The translations under genes and the position numbers were made by a program. The notes beneath the pieces are model-generated. The model had not been told where the DNA came from and ran no database searches. It saw nothing but the letters and a program-made list of their open reading frames with translations. DNA of 64,000 bases from Typhlomys cinereus (taxonomy: Eukaryota; Chordata; Mammalia; Rodentia; Platacanthomyidae): assembly GCA_023101885.1 (NCBI GenBank), contig JALPQD010000410.1, forward strand, positions 342,142 to 406,141. Direction: 5' to 3'. How positions within the stretch are numbered: the stretch's first letter is position 1; every line of letters begins with the position of its first letter. This document shows, one piece after another, positions 11,868 to 19,860 of the stretch.

Positions 11868-12150
11868 CATCCATCTATCTATTTATCATTTATCTATCTA
11901 TATCTATCTATATATATATCAGATATAGATCATTATGACTAATAAATTTAATGTGACCCAGGTGTTTATTAGTGGCTCTGCCAATTAGCTCTCTCTCTCT
12001 CTTGAAGACTGCTCTCCCACCTGCTCCTCAGCCTCATCTACATGAGACACTAGAAATGAGCTTTTCCAGCCACTGGAGACATATGTGGCTGATTATGTGG
12101 CTTCTACATGCATAAAACTGATGTTTTGCCGACAGGGAACTGAATACAAG
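9840..12150 (+). mobile_element. ERV-B interior, A+T-rich
   Basis: About 10280-10450 aligns with 2290-2440 (ERV-A) and 19990-20120 (ERV-C). 10735-10850 aligns with 2690-2790 and 20310-20410; 11460-11620 aligns with 3290-3450. It has no open frame of note. Imperfect ~100 base units recur at 11160-11420 (GAAGGTTTGTGGGATRTTAGG twice). Confidence 0.55.
11827..11921 (+). repeat. (ATCT)n microsatellite
   Basis: About 20 imperfect ATCT/TCTA units, interrupted by ATCC and TTTATC. Confidence 0.95.
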
Positions 12151-12420
12151 TTCCCAAAGAGATGTTGCTGCACTTGTAAGGCTGATTGACTTGACTGGAG
12201 TCTCCCAATAAAGTGGTGAGATATGGAATGTTGCAAAACCAGACAGATTATCTCAGGCCCATTTTAAGCCCCTAATTGCTATTTCCCATCATCCTCTATA
12301 TGTGACCTGACATCTGATGACTATTACATGCAAGTTATAGTTATCAAGCTCAATGTAACCCAATTTCCCTACCTTACTTGGTACAAAAATTCATATCCCT
12401 ACAAACCCCACCTCCTCTTG
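12150..12420 (+). repeat. LTR-like block shared with 59470-59650
   Basis: GTGGTGAGATATGGAATGTT and following bases align with 59525 onward, including a TGTGACCTGACATCTGATGA counterpart. It probably comes from an LTR or 3' ERV region. Its ends are not visible. Confidence 0.4.
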
Positions 12421-12524
12421 TGTTCCTATTTTCTTCACCCTAATCTAATCCTCTATCCTGAAGATGAATTCTTACTCCAATATTCACAATAATTATCTAC
12501 CCTTTTTTCTAGACAAAAGATGGC

Positions 12525-12740
12525 ACTCTTCCTCCCTGTCACGGTAGGAATTAGTCTGGCTATTACAACTACAGGGGCAACCCTAGGAGCAGTGGGAGTG
12601 GCCTCTCAAAGAATAAGGCCCTGACTTCTTTCTATCCTGGGTCCACTAACAGCTGTTTGCCTTATTCTTCTCCTAATCCCCCCCACACCTCATCTGCTGT
12701 GCCCAGGACTGCATAAGGGACATCACATTTAGAACATTTC
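12525..12740 (+). pseudogene. env transmembrane remnant, first segment (ERV-B)
   Basis: At 12532 a frame reads LPVTVGISLAITTTGATLG, like an ERV fusion peptide, ending in a stop after about 30 codons. At 12625-12690 another frame reads a membrane-span-like SILGPLTAVCLILLLIP. The intervening ectodomain is missing. Confidence 0.5.
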
Positions 12741-13159
12741 TCTTATAATGTAACACTTTAGAATAATAATCTTCTCTTCAGGTTTTATGTCTTTTAGGTT
12801 AAGCTTTACCAAACCCCAAATCCAAATGATGATCCATGTGGCCTTCTTGATTCCTCTGGTCCTTGTTTTGAAGGCTTCTGACTATAACCCCCCACTACAG
12901 GAAGTATCAGAACAATCTCTGCCCTTCTTTCCCCAGCAGTCAAAATCCTCAAAAGACAGCAATGTAGGCAAGATTTCCATAGGCAGAGAGAACAGAGAGG
13001 GAGACCAGAGGAAGTCAAGGCTAGAATCCTATGTGGAAGACAGCATGTGCACTGAGAAGACTGACCTGAAGTCTATGCTGCGTCCTGCAAGTTCCAAACC
13101 CACCAGGAAAAATAGAGCTCTTATACTACCTCAGATTCAACGGGCAGCTTTACCAATGG

Positions 13160-13400
13160 TATAAAACCTTGACTTCTTCCTTTTCTAGGTCCACTGTTGG
13201 CTATCTGTTTTATCCCCCTAGCCCCTGACTCCTCCACTATACCCAAGACATCACATCTAGAACATTCAATCAACTAATCTGCACATCATCTCCTTCATGA
13301 TGTGTGGAAGGTTGTCCAACAACCTTCAAAATGCCCCCTCAGCAGCAGGAAGCGGTTTAGAGAGATTCATCACCCTGTCTTCCCATTTCCCAGTCCTATC
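13160..13400 (+). pseudogene. Second env transmembrane-like segment (ERV-B)
   Basis: CTTGACTTCTTCCTTTTCTAGG and what follows aligns with 12615-12735, so the membrane-span region appears twice about 550 bases apart. The 13335-13400 part aligns with the end of ERV-A just before its 3' LTR. A 125-codon frame between them (12787-13164) has a hydrophobic start but no recognisable family. Confidence 0.45.
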
Positions 13401-13447
13401 AATTTTTTCCTTTTTATCCATCAAGAGTGTGATTTTGCTAGATCCGG

Positions 13448-13538
13448 AACCAGACCTCAAAAACCAGAGACCCCACCCAACAGATCTCAGATAAAACAGA
13501 TCTTCACTGAAGACCCCACCAAGAATGTTAATCTGATA
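13448..13538 (+). repeat. ~90 bp direct repeat at right end of ERV-B
   Basis: Counterpart of 8058-8146. It is followed at once by a SINE tail, as the left copy is preceded by a SINE head. Confidence 0.5.
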
Positions 13539-13545
13539 CTATAAT

Positions 13546-13674
13546 TCTAGCCCGGAAAGGCACAGCCTGGGAAACCCCAAAGCAAAGCAAGAAGAGGTAG
13601 AACAATCTAGGATGATTTTTGATGTCACCTTTGGGCCTTCATAGGCACACACGCACATACTCAAGTGCCCTCAT

Positions 13675-13706
<32 letters not shown>
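13546..13706 (+). repeat. SINE tail with (CA)n
   Basis: Starts TCTAGCCCGGAAAGGCACAG and matches the 3' half of the older SINE copy at 27310-27440, ending in a (CA)14-type tract (13677-13706). It lacks a head of its own. Confidence 0.6.
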
Positions 13707-13709
<3 letters not shown>

Positions 13710-13757
13710 AATGCAAATTAAAACTTCCCTAAGATTCCAACTCACCCTAACTGGTTA
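13707..13757 (+). mobile_element. Old L1 ORF2 fragment
   Basis: AAATGCAAATTAAAACTTCC then ATTCCAACTCACCCTAAC is the standard L1 ORF2 stretch just before the C-terminal Cys motif. The L1 continues at 14623-14700 after an insertion. Confidence 0.5.
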
Positions 13758-14527
13758 TTGCCATGGTTTGAGTATGAAATGTCCTCTACAGGCTTATGTG
13801 GTGAACACTTTGTCCCGGTGAGCCCATAATATAAAATGCCCCAGACCATTATGTAAAAGTCCTCCACCCTAGCTGGAATGTGGCCATTCCTGGAGAAAGG
13901 AGCCACCCTAATCCATGCCTGACCTGACCACCCTAATGACCCAGACCATGGCCACCCTTTACTTGACATTCTGTCACTCCACATCCTAGTGCCCCATTTC
14001 CCTGGCACTCCCTAATAATATCTGAAAAGTGTTAGATTGTAGAACCCTGGGGCTCTTTACAGACCCCTTCCACACTGTGCACAGCAGCTCTCTTCCCATT
14101 ATCTCCGACTTTAAGTTGGCCACCAGACCCTCAGCTCTGCTAAAACTCTCATTACTTAAAAATCTCTCCCTTGCGTTAGTGTGTCTTTATCAATGGACCT
14201 ATTTGTTGATGTTATGCATTGGTCAGGAGTTTCTCTTGATACCTTTCCCTCATTGACCTCACAGTGCCCAGCTGGAGATGGGGTTTGGTACAGGTCTAGT
14301 TGAGGAAAGTGTTTCTGGGCATGAGGTTTCTTAGTCCGGCCTGCTCCTGTCCATTACCTAAGGGCAGAAGCAATGTGATCAACTGTCTCACTCTCCTTCC
14401 GCCACGCCTTCCTGGCCACAAAAGGCTGTAACCTCTAGAACGGTGACCTGACGTAAGCCCTTCCTCCTGTAAGTTGTTTTTTGTCAGGAATTGGGTCATG
14501 AAAATAAAAAATAAATAAATAACTAAT
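13757..14527 (+). repeat. ORR1/MaLR-like LTR with an insert
   Basis: Begins ATGGTTTGAGTATGAAATGT and ends GTCAGGAATTG...AACTAATACA, the usual ends of rodent MaLR LTRs. The middle (about 13818-14260) does not belong and begins TGAGCCCATAATATAAAATG, a string also found at 15002. It may be a second LTR inserted into the first, but its ends and duplication cannot be fixed. Confidence 0.5.
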
Positions 14528-14532
14528 ACAGC

Positions 14533-14595
14533 TATCTTTGATGTCACCTTTGGGCCTCCATAGGCGCATATGCGCATACTCAAGTGCCCTCATGT

Positions 14596-14622
<27 letters not shown>
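14533..14622 (+). repeat. SINE tail with (CA)n, duplicate of 13619-13706
   Basis: TTTGATGTCACCTTTGGGCC and the next 50 bases match 13626 onward closely and end in (CA)n. No SINE head precedes it; the MaLR LTR abuts it. Confidence 0.6.
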
Positions 14623-14627
<5 letters not shown>

Positions 14628-14735
14628 ATGCAGGCAAGGATGTGGGGAAAAGAGAAGTTCTTTTACACACTGCTGGTGGTAGGAACGTACAATGGACACT
14701 ATATTAGGAAACTGCTATGTGCTGTTTTAAGTTCA
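14623..14735 (+). mobile_element. Old L1 ORF2 fragment
   Basis: GCAGGCAAGGATGTGGGGAA ... CACTGCTGGTGGTAGGAACG is the L1 ORF2 C-terminal region (Cys motif area). It continues the piece at 13707-13757. Confidence 0.6.
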
Positions 14736-15240
14736 CTAGAAACTGGCTCTCGATGTGGGCTGTCCCCCTGCTTCCCCAGATTCTCAGTCCCAAGCATGTC
14801 GTTTCAAAGTGTCCCTAAGATCAGTGGCCAAGGATGGCTAGCATCTAGCCTGTGGGGAAGAGAAAGGAAGCCGAGAAAATGGTCCATGTCCTTGAGAACA
14901 GGAAGAGTAAGTTGTTGGATTTTTGTTGGATTCGTTGTCTTTGAACCTAGCTGGGAAGTAAAGCATTCCCCGGTGCTTCCCCAAAGCTAACCATTCAGCT
15001 ACTGTTCAGCCCATAATATAAAATGCCTGTGCTAGAAAAGGCTAGTTGGAAGTGTCAACCAGGAGGGAACGACCTGTCAAGAACATCTTTGTCAATAGGA
15101 TGCTCCAGCTGACTGTGTTATTACAAAGATCCCAGGTCCGTTTCTGCTGGTTGATGTGTATGATCTGACACCTTCCATCTGTCTGCTGCTCACTGACTTA
15201 TTCTTTTATTCCTGCTTGCTATATATTTAATAAGCACACC
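14736..15240. other. Unassigned stretch
   Basis: No coding pattern. It contains AGCCCATAATATAAAATGCC at 15003-15022, shared with 13820, which hints at an LTR of the same family. Nothing else is recognised. Confidence 0.35.
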
Positions 15241-15244
15241 CATT

Positions 15245-15962
15245 CAAAACCAAAAGTGTCATTCTCCAGATGGGACAGAATGTAAACTGGTACAGACTCT
15301 CTGGAAACCATGATGAAGAACCCTCAAAAAACTAAAGCAAGAGCTACCATGTGATCCTGGGCATACAGCCAAAACTCAGGGTGCTGCCACAGAGATACCT
15401 GAGCTCCCATGTTCACTGCTGCTCTGTTCACATTGGCCCAGACATGGAAGCAGTCTAGATGCCCATCAGCTGATGAATAGGTGAGAAAGATGTGGCAATA
15501 TACACAGTGGAATTTCATTTAGCTGTAAATAGAAATAAAATCATGATATTTGAAGGGAAATAGACAGAAGTCAGGATCATTATGTTAGAGGAAATAAGTC
15601 AGATCAAAAATATAAATACATGCTTTCTTTCATGCACTAACTGCAGATTTAAATGTGTGTGTGTGAGAGAGAGAGAGAGAGACAGAGAGAGAGAGAGTTA
15701 GAGAGAGAGAGATGAAAGCAGACTATGAGATAGGAAGAAGATGCTTAAGGTAAGGGATCAGAAACAAACAAAAAAAAGTAATGGAATATATATCCCCTGA
15801 AAGCAGAAGTTGGAACTGCTTAGAGGGAGGAAGAGGATGAGTAAGAAGAGGAAAGAGGAATGGGAAATGAATAAGAGCAAAGCATAGGATACATATGTAT
15901 GAATATGTACATGTGAACACATGTCACAACAAGACCCATTTCCTTACATGCTAAAGAGAGAC
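15245..15962 (+). mobile_element. Old L1 3' end (ORF2 C-terminus and 3' UTR)
   Basis: GGAATGTAAACTGGTACAGA-like sequence, then frames reading CSVHIGPDMEAV and IYTQWNFI, mark the ORF2 C-terminus with several stops. A purine-rich 3' UTR follows (15720-15960) containing a GT/GA microsatellite (15655-15715). It overlaps in L1 coordinates with 14623-14735, so it is probably a separate insertion. Confidence 0.6.
15655..15715 (+). repeat. (TG)n(GA)n microsatellite
   Basis: A short TGTGTG run passes into about 45 bases of mostly GA. Confidence 0.9.
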
Positions 15963-16705
15963 TCTCACTGCTCTTGAATGGGCTGAGAACATGCGTAGCA
16001 CAAATCGTCTGCTCACGAGCTATGATCTAAGACACAGGATGTATGACCACTGTCTATACTACTGTGACTGTAGAAACACACACACATTCCTGGAGAAACC
16101 CACAGTGACTTAGGAGTGGAATCCATGTGATGTAAGTCCTCCTAACAGCGCTGTGTTTACAACCACACTGCTCAGAAACCCTCAGGAGAGGAAGTGAGAG
16201 CAGAAAGGGGCTGCGAGTCCCCCACAGTAATCATCTGGAAGGCTTGTGTGGGAAGGATCCGTTTGCTTGACCAGGCCTAGGCCACAGCCAACCTCAAGAA
16301 TTGGGCCAAGCCCAATCTGATTTCCCAGAGTTCCTGTCAAACAGTGCGTCTTCCGCAGATGAAGGTCCTATACATGCAGATTAGGGAAGAAGTGCACTCT
16401 GTGGGAGCAATGTCTTGAAGCTGTGAGGGGTGAAGAGATTATACTGTCAAGTGTCCTAACAGAAATGCACTTGGGTAAATAAAGAAGAGATGGCCCCGAC
16501 ACAGCAATGCGCAATCAGGGAACCCCACACTCAAGACGTAGAGGATGATTGTTAAGTCTGAAGTCAGCCTGCCTTTCCAGCGAGTTCCAGCTAGCTGGAG
16601 CAATGTAGCAATATCATACAGGGATATTTTTCTAGAGAGTTCCAGCTAGCTAAAGCAATGTAGCAATACCATATGGTAGAGGGAGAGAACGTGTTTTCAC
16701 AAGAT
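15963..16705. other. Unassigned stretch with a short tandem duplication
   Basis: No gene found. At about 16580-16618 and 16635-16673 the string AGTTCCAGCTAGCTGGAGCA and its AGCTAAAGCA variant head two copies of a ~38 base unit. Confidence 0.4.

Positions 16706-16749
<44 letters not shown>
16706..16749 (+). repeat. (CA)n microsatellite
   Basis: About 21 near-perfect CA units. Confidence 0.97.
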
Positions 16750-16753
<4 letters not shown>

Positions 16754-16789
16754 AATAAACATATAAAATTAAAACGTCTTGCTCTCATA

Positions 16790-17252
16790 GCAGTAATTAA
16801 TCCTGGATATCGACTTGACCACACCCAGCATTAACTAAGAGCATCCATCAGACCACCTGAAGAGATTATCTGGATCAATACATTTGCAATACAAAGACCA
16901 GCCCTGGATCTGATTGGAACCTCCCAGTAGCAGACCAGATAAAAGGAACCATAAAACAGAAGAGCTTGAAGAGAGATTCTGAAGCTGTGCTAGAAAACTC
17001 TCATCCCTCCTGCTTCCCGGCTTCTTCACTTCTTCAGCCCTCCAGCTCTCCAGCCCTCCAAGTCTTCAATGTGACTAAAGACTCTCCAGGAATCTCCAGG
17101 AATCAGCCACCACCCACTGGACTACTGGACTGAGCGGCTACTGGCAGCCATTGTTGGGCTACCTCAGCCATATCGCGTAACCCAATTCAACAAATTCCCT
17201 TTATATATATTCATTCTGTTGATCCTGTGGCTCTAGAGAACCCTAACTAATA
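16790..17252 (+). repeat. MaLR-like LTR
   Basis: Contains the ATCGACTTGACCACACCCAG-type start region and ends CTCTAGAGAACCCTAACTAA TACA, the common end of rodent MaLR LTRs. The exact subfamily is unknown. Confidence 0.45.
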
Positions 17253-17643
17253 CAAGTGATAACACAGATATTATATAATAGAGCTGAGCGTTCCCAGCAT
17301 GGGATTCTCCTGGATAATAGCTCGGTCCCTGCAGCAACAGTGCATTGCTTTCATATTGGCTAACAATGTCACTGTCTCCTGGCTGTGCTTTTATAGAACA
17401 TACATGGCAGATGCCACAGGATGAAATCCCTGTGAAAATACATCTTATGTTGCACATCTACATAAGTGGTTTGGCACGGGTAAATTGTTCCCATGTCAGA
17501 TCCTCTAATGCGTTAATTCAACCCCAGAGTAGATAGAGTTCACAGCAAAACACTCACACATGCACACACACACAGCAATAGCATTGTCTTGGCTCACGTA
17601 TTTACTAATATTTAGACAGTTTAATGACTAAAAATTCACCTTG

Positions 17644-17992
17644 TGTCGTGGTTTGGAATGTGTCCCCCACTGTCTCACGTGTTTGGGAAGGTCATGGCAC
17701 CTTTGGGAGATGGAACCTTTCTGGAGGAAAGCAGTCACACGGGGTGGGCTTTGAGATGGATTCGTCCCACCCTACTTTCCAGAGAGTTCTGTTTCTATAG
17801 TTAGCAGTCTTGTTGCTCTCAGCCTCCAGGATGGGTGTGATGTGGCTGTCTCCAGCTCTGCCGCCAGCCATGTCATTTCCTCCACGAAAGACTGTATCTC
17901 CCCTCTGGAACTGTGAACTGAATAAATCTGCCTTTCTCCCTTAAGTTGCTTGACTTTGGGTGTCCTCTCACAGCATCTTTATTATTTAACAA
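17644..17992 (+). repeat. ORR1/MaLR-like LTR
   Basis: Starts TGTCGTGGTTTGGAATGTGT and has CTGTGAACTGAATAAATCTG with a poly(A) signal, then TTAAGTTGCTTGACTTTGGG near the end. This is the standard layout of an ORR1-like LTR. Confidence 0.6.
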
Positions 17993-18324
17993 AGTCATAA
18001 GTTTTCACTTTCAGTTCTTTAGAAATAAATCTCACCTAGTGGAAGTGCAGATGTTTTGAAAGAGGCGTCATTGCCCAACATTCCGCAGTTTACAAAGCGG
18101 TAGAGTCGAACTGCTTAATCTGCGGTTAAAGTTCCTTCCCCACTCACTCCCACATTTCACCTCTGTTTAACAGCAGTACTTTCACAAACCAGGAAGCTGT
18201 GAGCCTGGATGTGGTGGCAATATCCGACTTGCATAGAAGTTTCTAAATGTTTTAACCCTTTCAAAGTCACGACCAACCAGGAGCAATTTCTACCCAAGAT
18301 AGGGAAGCATTTCAGCAAAATATT

Positions 18325-18517
18325 GCAAGTGAATAAAATACAGACAGCTGGTTTAAGAAGTTGGCATCCTCGTGTACACTTGGCTAGACATGCTGGTCTG
18401 ACAAGTAAGGATCGTCCCTCTCTCAGCCATTATGTGATAATGGTGTTGCCAGTTCCTTTGGCTCTTGCTATTGTAGTGGGCTGTCCTGCCAAGCTGAACT
18501 AAGAACTATAACTGCAC
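18325..18517 (+). repeat. F1 LTR, left part of copy 2 (split)
   Basis: Matches the 3' half of F1 up to AAGAACTATAACTGCAC. The family then continues at 26330. The bases AACTATAACTGCAC (18504-18517) and AACTGTAACTGGAC (26330-26343) are the same part of F1 present twice, like a 14 bp target duplication around everything between. Confidence 0.65.
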
Positions 18518-18767
18518 GGAGACATGATGTCTAATGTTAGAGTGACTAAGTTAAGCCCATTATTTGCCCCATCCCCTTCCTCCGCAGGAGCCCCCTTTGC
18601 TGTTAAGCCCGCCCTGGGGGGACCTCTGGCCACCTGAGAGTGGGCCATATGGCATGGTGGCTGGGCCAGTCTCCTTCCCCCTCTTTTGGCTTTTACCTTT
18701 TAAACTTAAATGTTAATACTGCAGGCCACAGGCATGACAGGCAACAAGCAGGTGGAGGAGCCGTAGG
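18518..18767 (+). other. Unidentified segment X, left part
   Basis: Lies between the split F1 LTR and the ERV-C 5' LTR. It is CpG-poor, has no long frame, and its partner may be 26115-26329. Family unknown. Confidence 0.4.
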
Positions 18768-19342
18768 TGAAAGACCCTTGCCCTAAAAAGAAAATTCACA
18801 GAACGGGCCAGTCCAGGCCCACAGTGTAGATATTTGCTCATAGCTGATCAGGCATAGCTATAGTTAGCTATTGCTCATAGCTATTCAAGCATAGCTACTG
18901 CTAGCCATTGTCTAAAACTATGCACCTTGCTACTTCCCTCCCTGCCCTGAAACCCCTGGTGATGGGAAAAGGAGCTGTAACTCTTAGTGATGGGAAAACA
19001 GGCTGTAACCTCAAGATGACTAGCCCTAGGGAAAACAAGTCTTGCAAGAAAATTCTGTTAATAGCATAATTGCCATCTGGAGCAAACTTCCTGCAGTTAA
19101 GCAGGTAGACTGCATCTATCACGGAGGCCTGGACTCTTGCTGACCAACGAGACCCCTCACCCAAAACCCCTTTACAAGCCCCTTGTTTCAGTCGCTAGGG
19201 GCTGCTTCAGTCTCTCCTGTGTGAGAGGTTGCTGGAGCCGCCCGGAGCGTCGTTAAATAAAACCTCATGCTATTGAAGCGAGAAGGGTCTTGGTCTTTCT
19301 CTCGGTGGCCTCGTTCCTGACTGAAAGACCAGGGGTCTTTCA
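18768..19342 (+). repeat. 5' LTR of ERV-C
   Basis: 575 bp, TGAAAGACCC to GGTCTTTCA. AATAAA lies at 19256-19261. The U3 holds a short internal repeat (TAGCTATTGCTCATAGCTA types at 18833-18905) and a doubled CTGTAACTC/CTGTAACCTC block (18970-19010), the kind of repeat that often forms an enhancer; that role is inferred. Confidence 0.92.
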
Positions 19343-19345
19343 TTT

Positions 19346-19363
19346 TGGGGGCTCATCCAGGAT
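19346..19363 (+). promoter_or_regulatory. tRNA-Pro primer-binding site of ERV-C
   Basis: TGGGGGCTCATCCAGGAT differs at two positions from the tRNA-Pro site used by many gammaretroviruses (both G-to-A), and lies four bases after the LTR end. Confidence 0.9.
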
Positions 19364-19400
19364 ACAAGACCCCCGAGAGACTGCCCCAACACCAGCCTTG

Positions 19401-19410
19401 GAGGTACGTG
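19401..19410 (+). promoter_or_regulatory. Likely splice donor of ERV-C leader
   Basis: GAGGTACGTG fits a donor consensus and is about 60 bases after the LTR, the position of the env splice donor in gammaretroviruses. A leader with unusual TGTCTG runs follows, as in that group. Confidence 0.5.
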
Positions 19411-19860
19411 AGCGCTCCTGTCTGTGTTTACTTGTGCTTTGTCTGAGTCTATGTCTGTTTGTGTTTGGTATAAGACTGTGTCTGTTTTGTTTCCTCGTAC
19501 AAGTACTAGGTTTGGGGCGATCAGAAACTGTGAGACAGACGTGTCATATCGCAGAGACCGCGAGAGTCCCGGAGGATGCTCTGGACTCTCAGTGGGAGGA
19601 CCGAAGTGTCCTCAATCTGTAGGGAAAAGGACAGAAGTGTCTGCTTCCCACCTGAGTTTGTCTGAATCTGCTGTCTGTAGTTTGATCTGCAGTCTGCAGT
19701 ATTTGTGTCTTGTCTATCTTGTCTTGAGTCACTGAAAGGATATTAGGAAAAGAACCCAAAATCTGAGTGTTAAGGAAAAAAAAAAAAGGGAAAAATTTAC
19801 CACCCTCTGTTCTGATAAATGGTCCACTTTCTAGGTTAGTAGATGTGTGTTTTAAAAATG
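19411..19860 (+). other. ERV-C leader region
   Basis: G-rich and TGTCTG-rich, occupying the place of the packaging leader. Frames of about 100 codons (19290-19735) run through LTR and leader in two frames and show no Gag motif, so I do not call them genes. Confidence 0.45.

Larger units (their letters stand above)
8150..13440 (+). mobile_element. ERV-B: degraded ERV related to ERV-A
   Basis: Order seen: 0.9 kb of unassigned leader, gag matrix start at 9109, an inserted SINE (9524-9820), A+T-rich interior aligning with ERV-A and ERV-C (about 10250-11650), a tetranucleotide repeat, an LTR-like block and env transmembrane remnants (12525-13400). The gag motif and the 13335-13400 end segment match ERV-A, so both are likely the same class I family. 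No complete LTR is recognisable and everything is broken. Ends are uncertain. Confidence 0.55.

Noticed and set aside
12787..13164. 125-codon frame with a hydrophobic start as a possible small secreted protein gene
   Set aside because: It lies between two env remnants inside a degraded ERV, has no recognisable family and no promoter or splice context.
19290..19735. Two ~105-codon frames at the start of ERV-C as possible gag
   Set aside because: They start in the LTR U5 or cross the leader, lack a Met-Gly start and any matrix motif.
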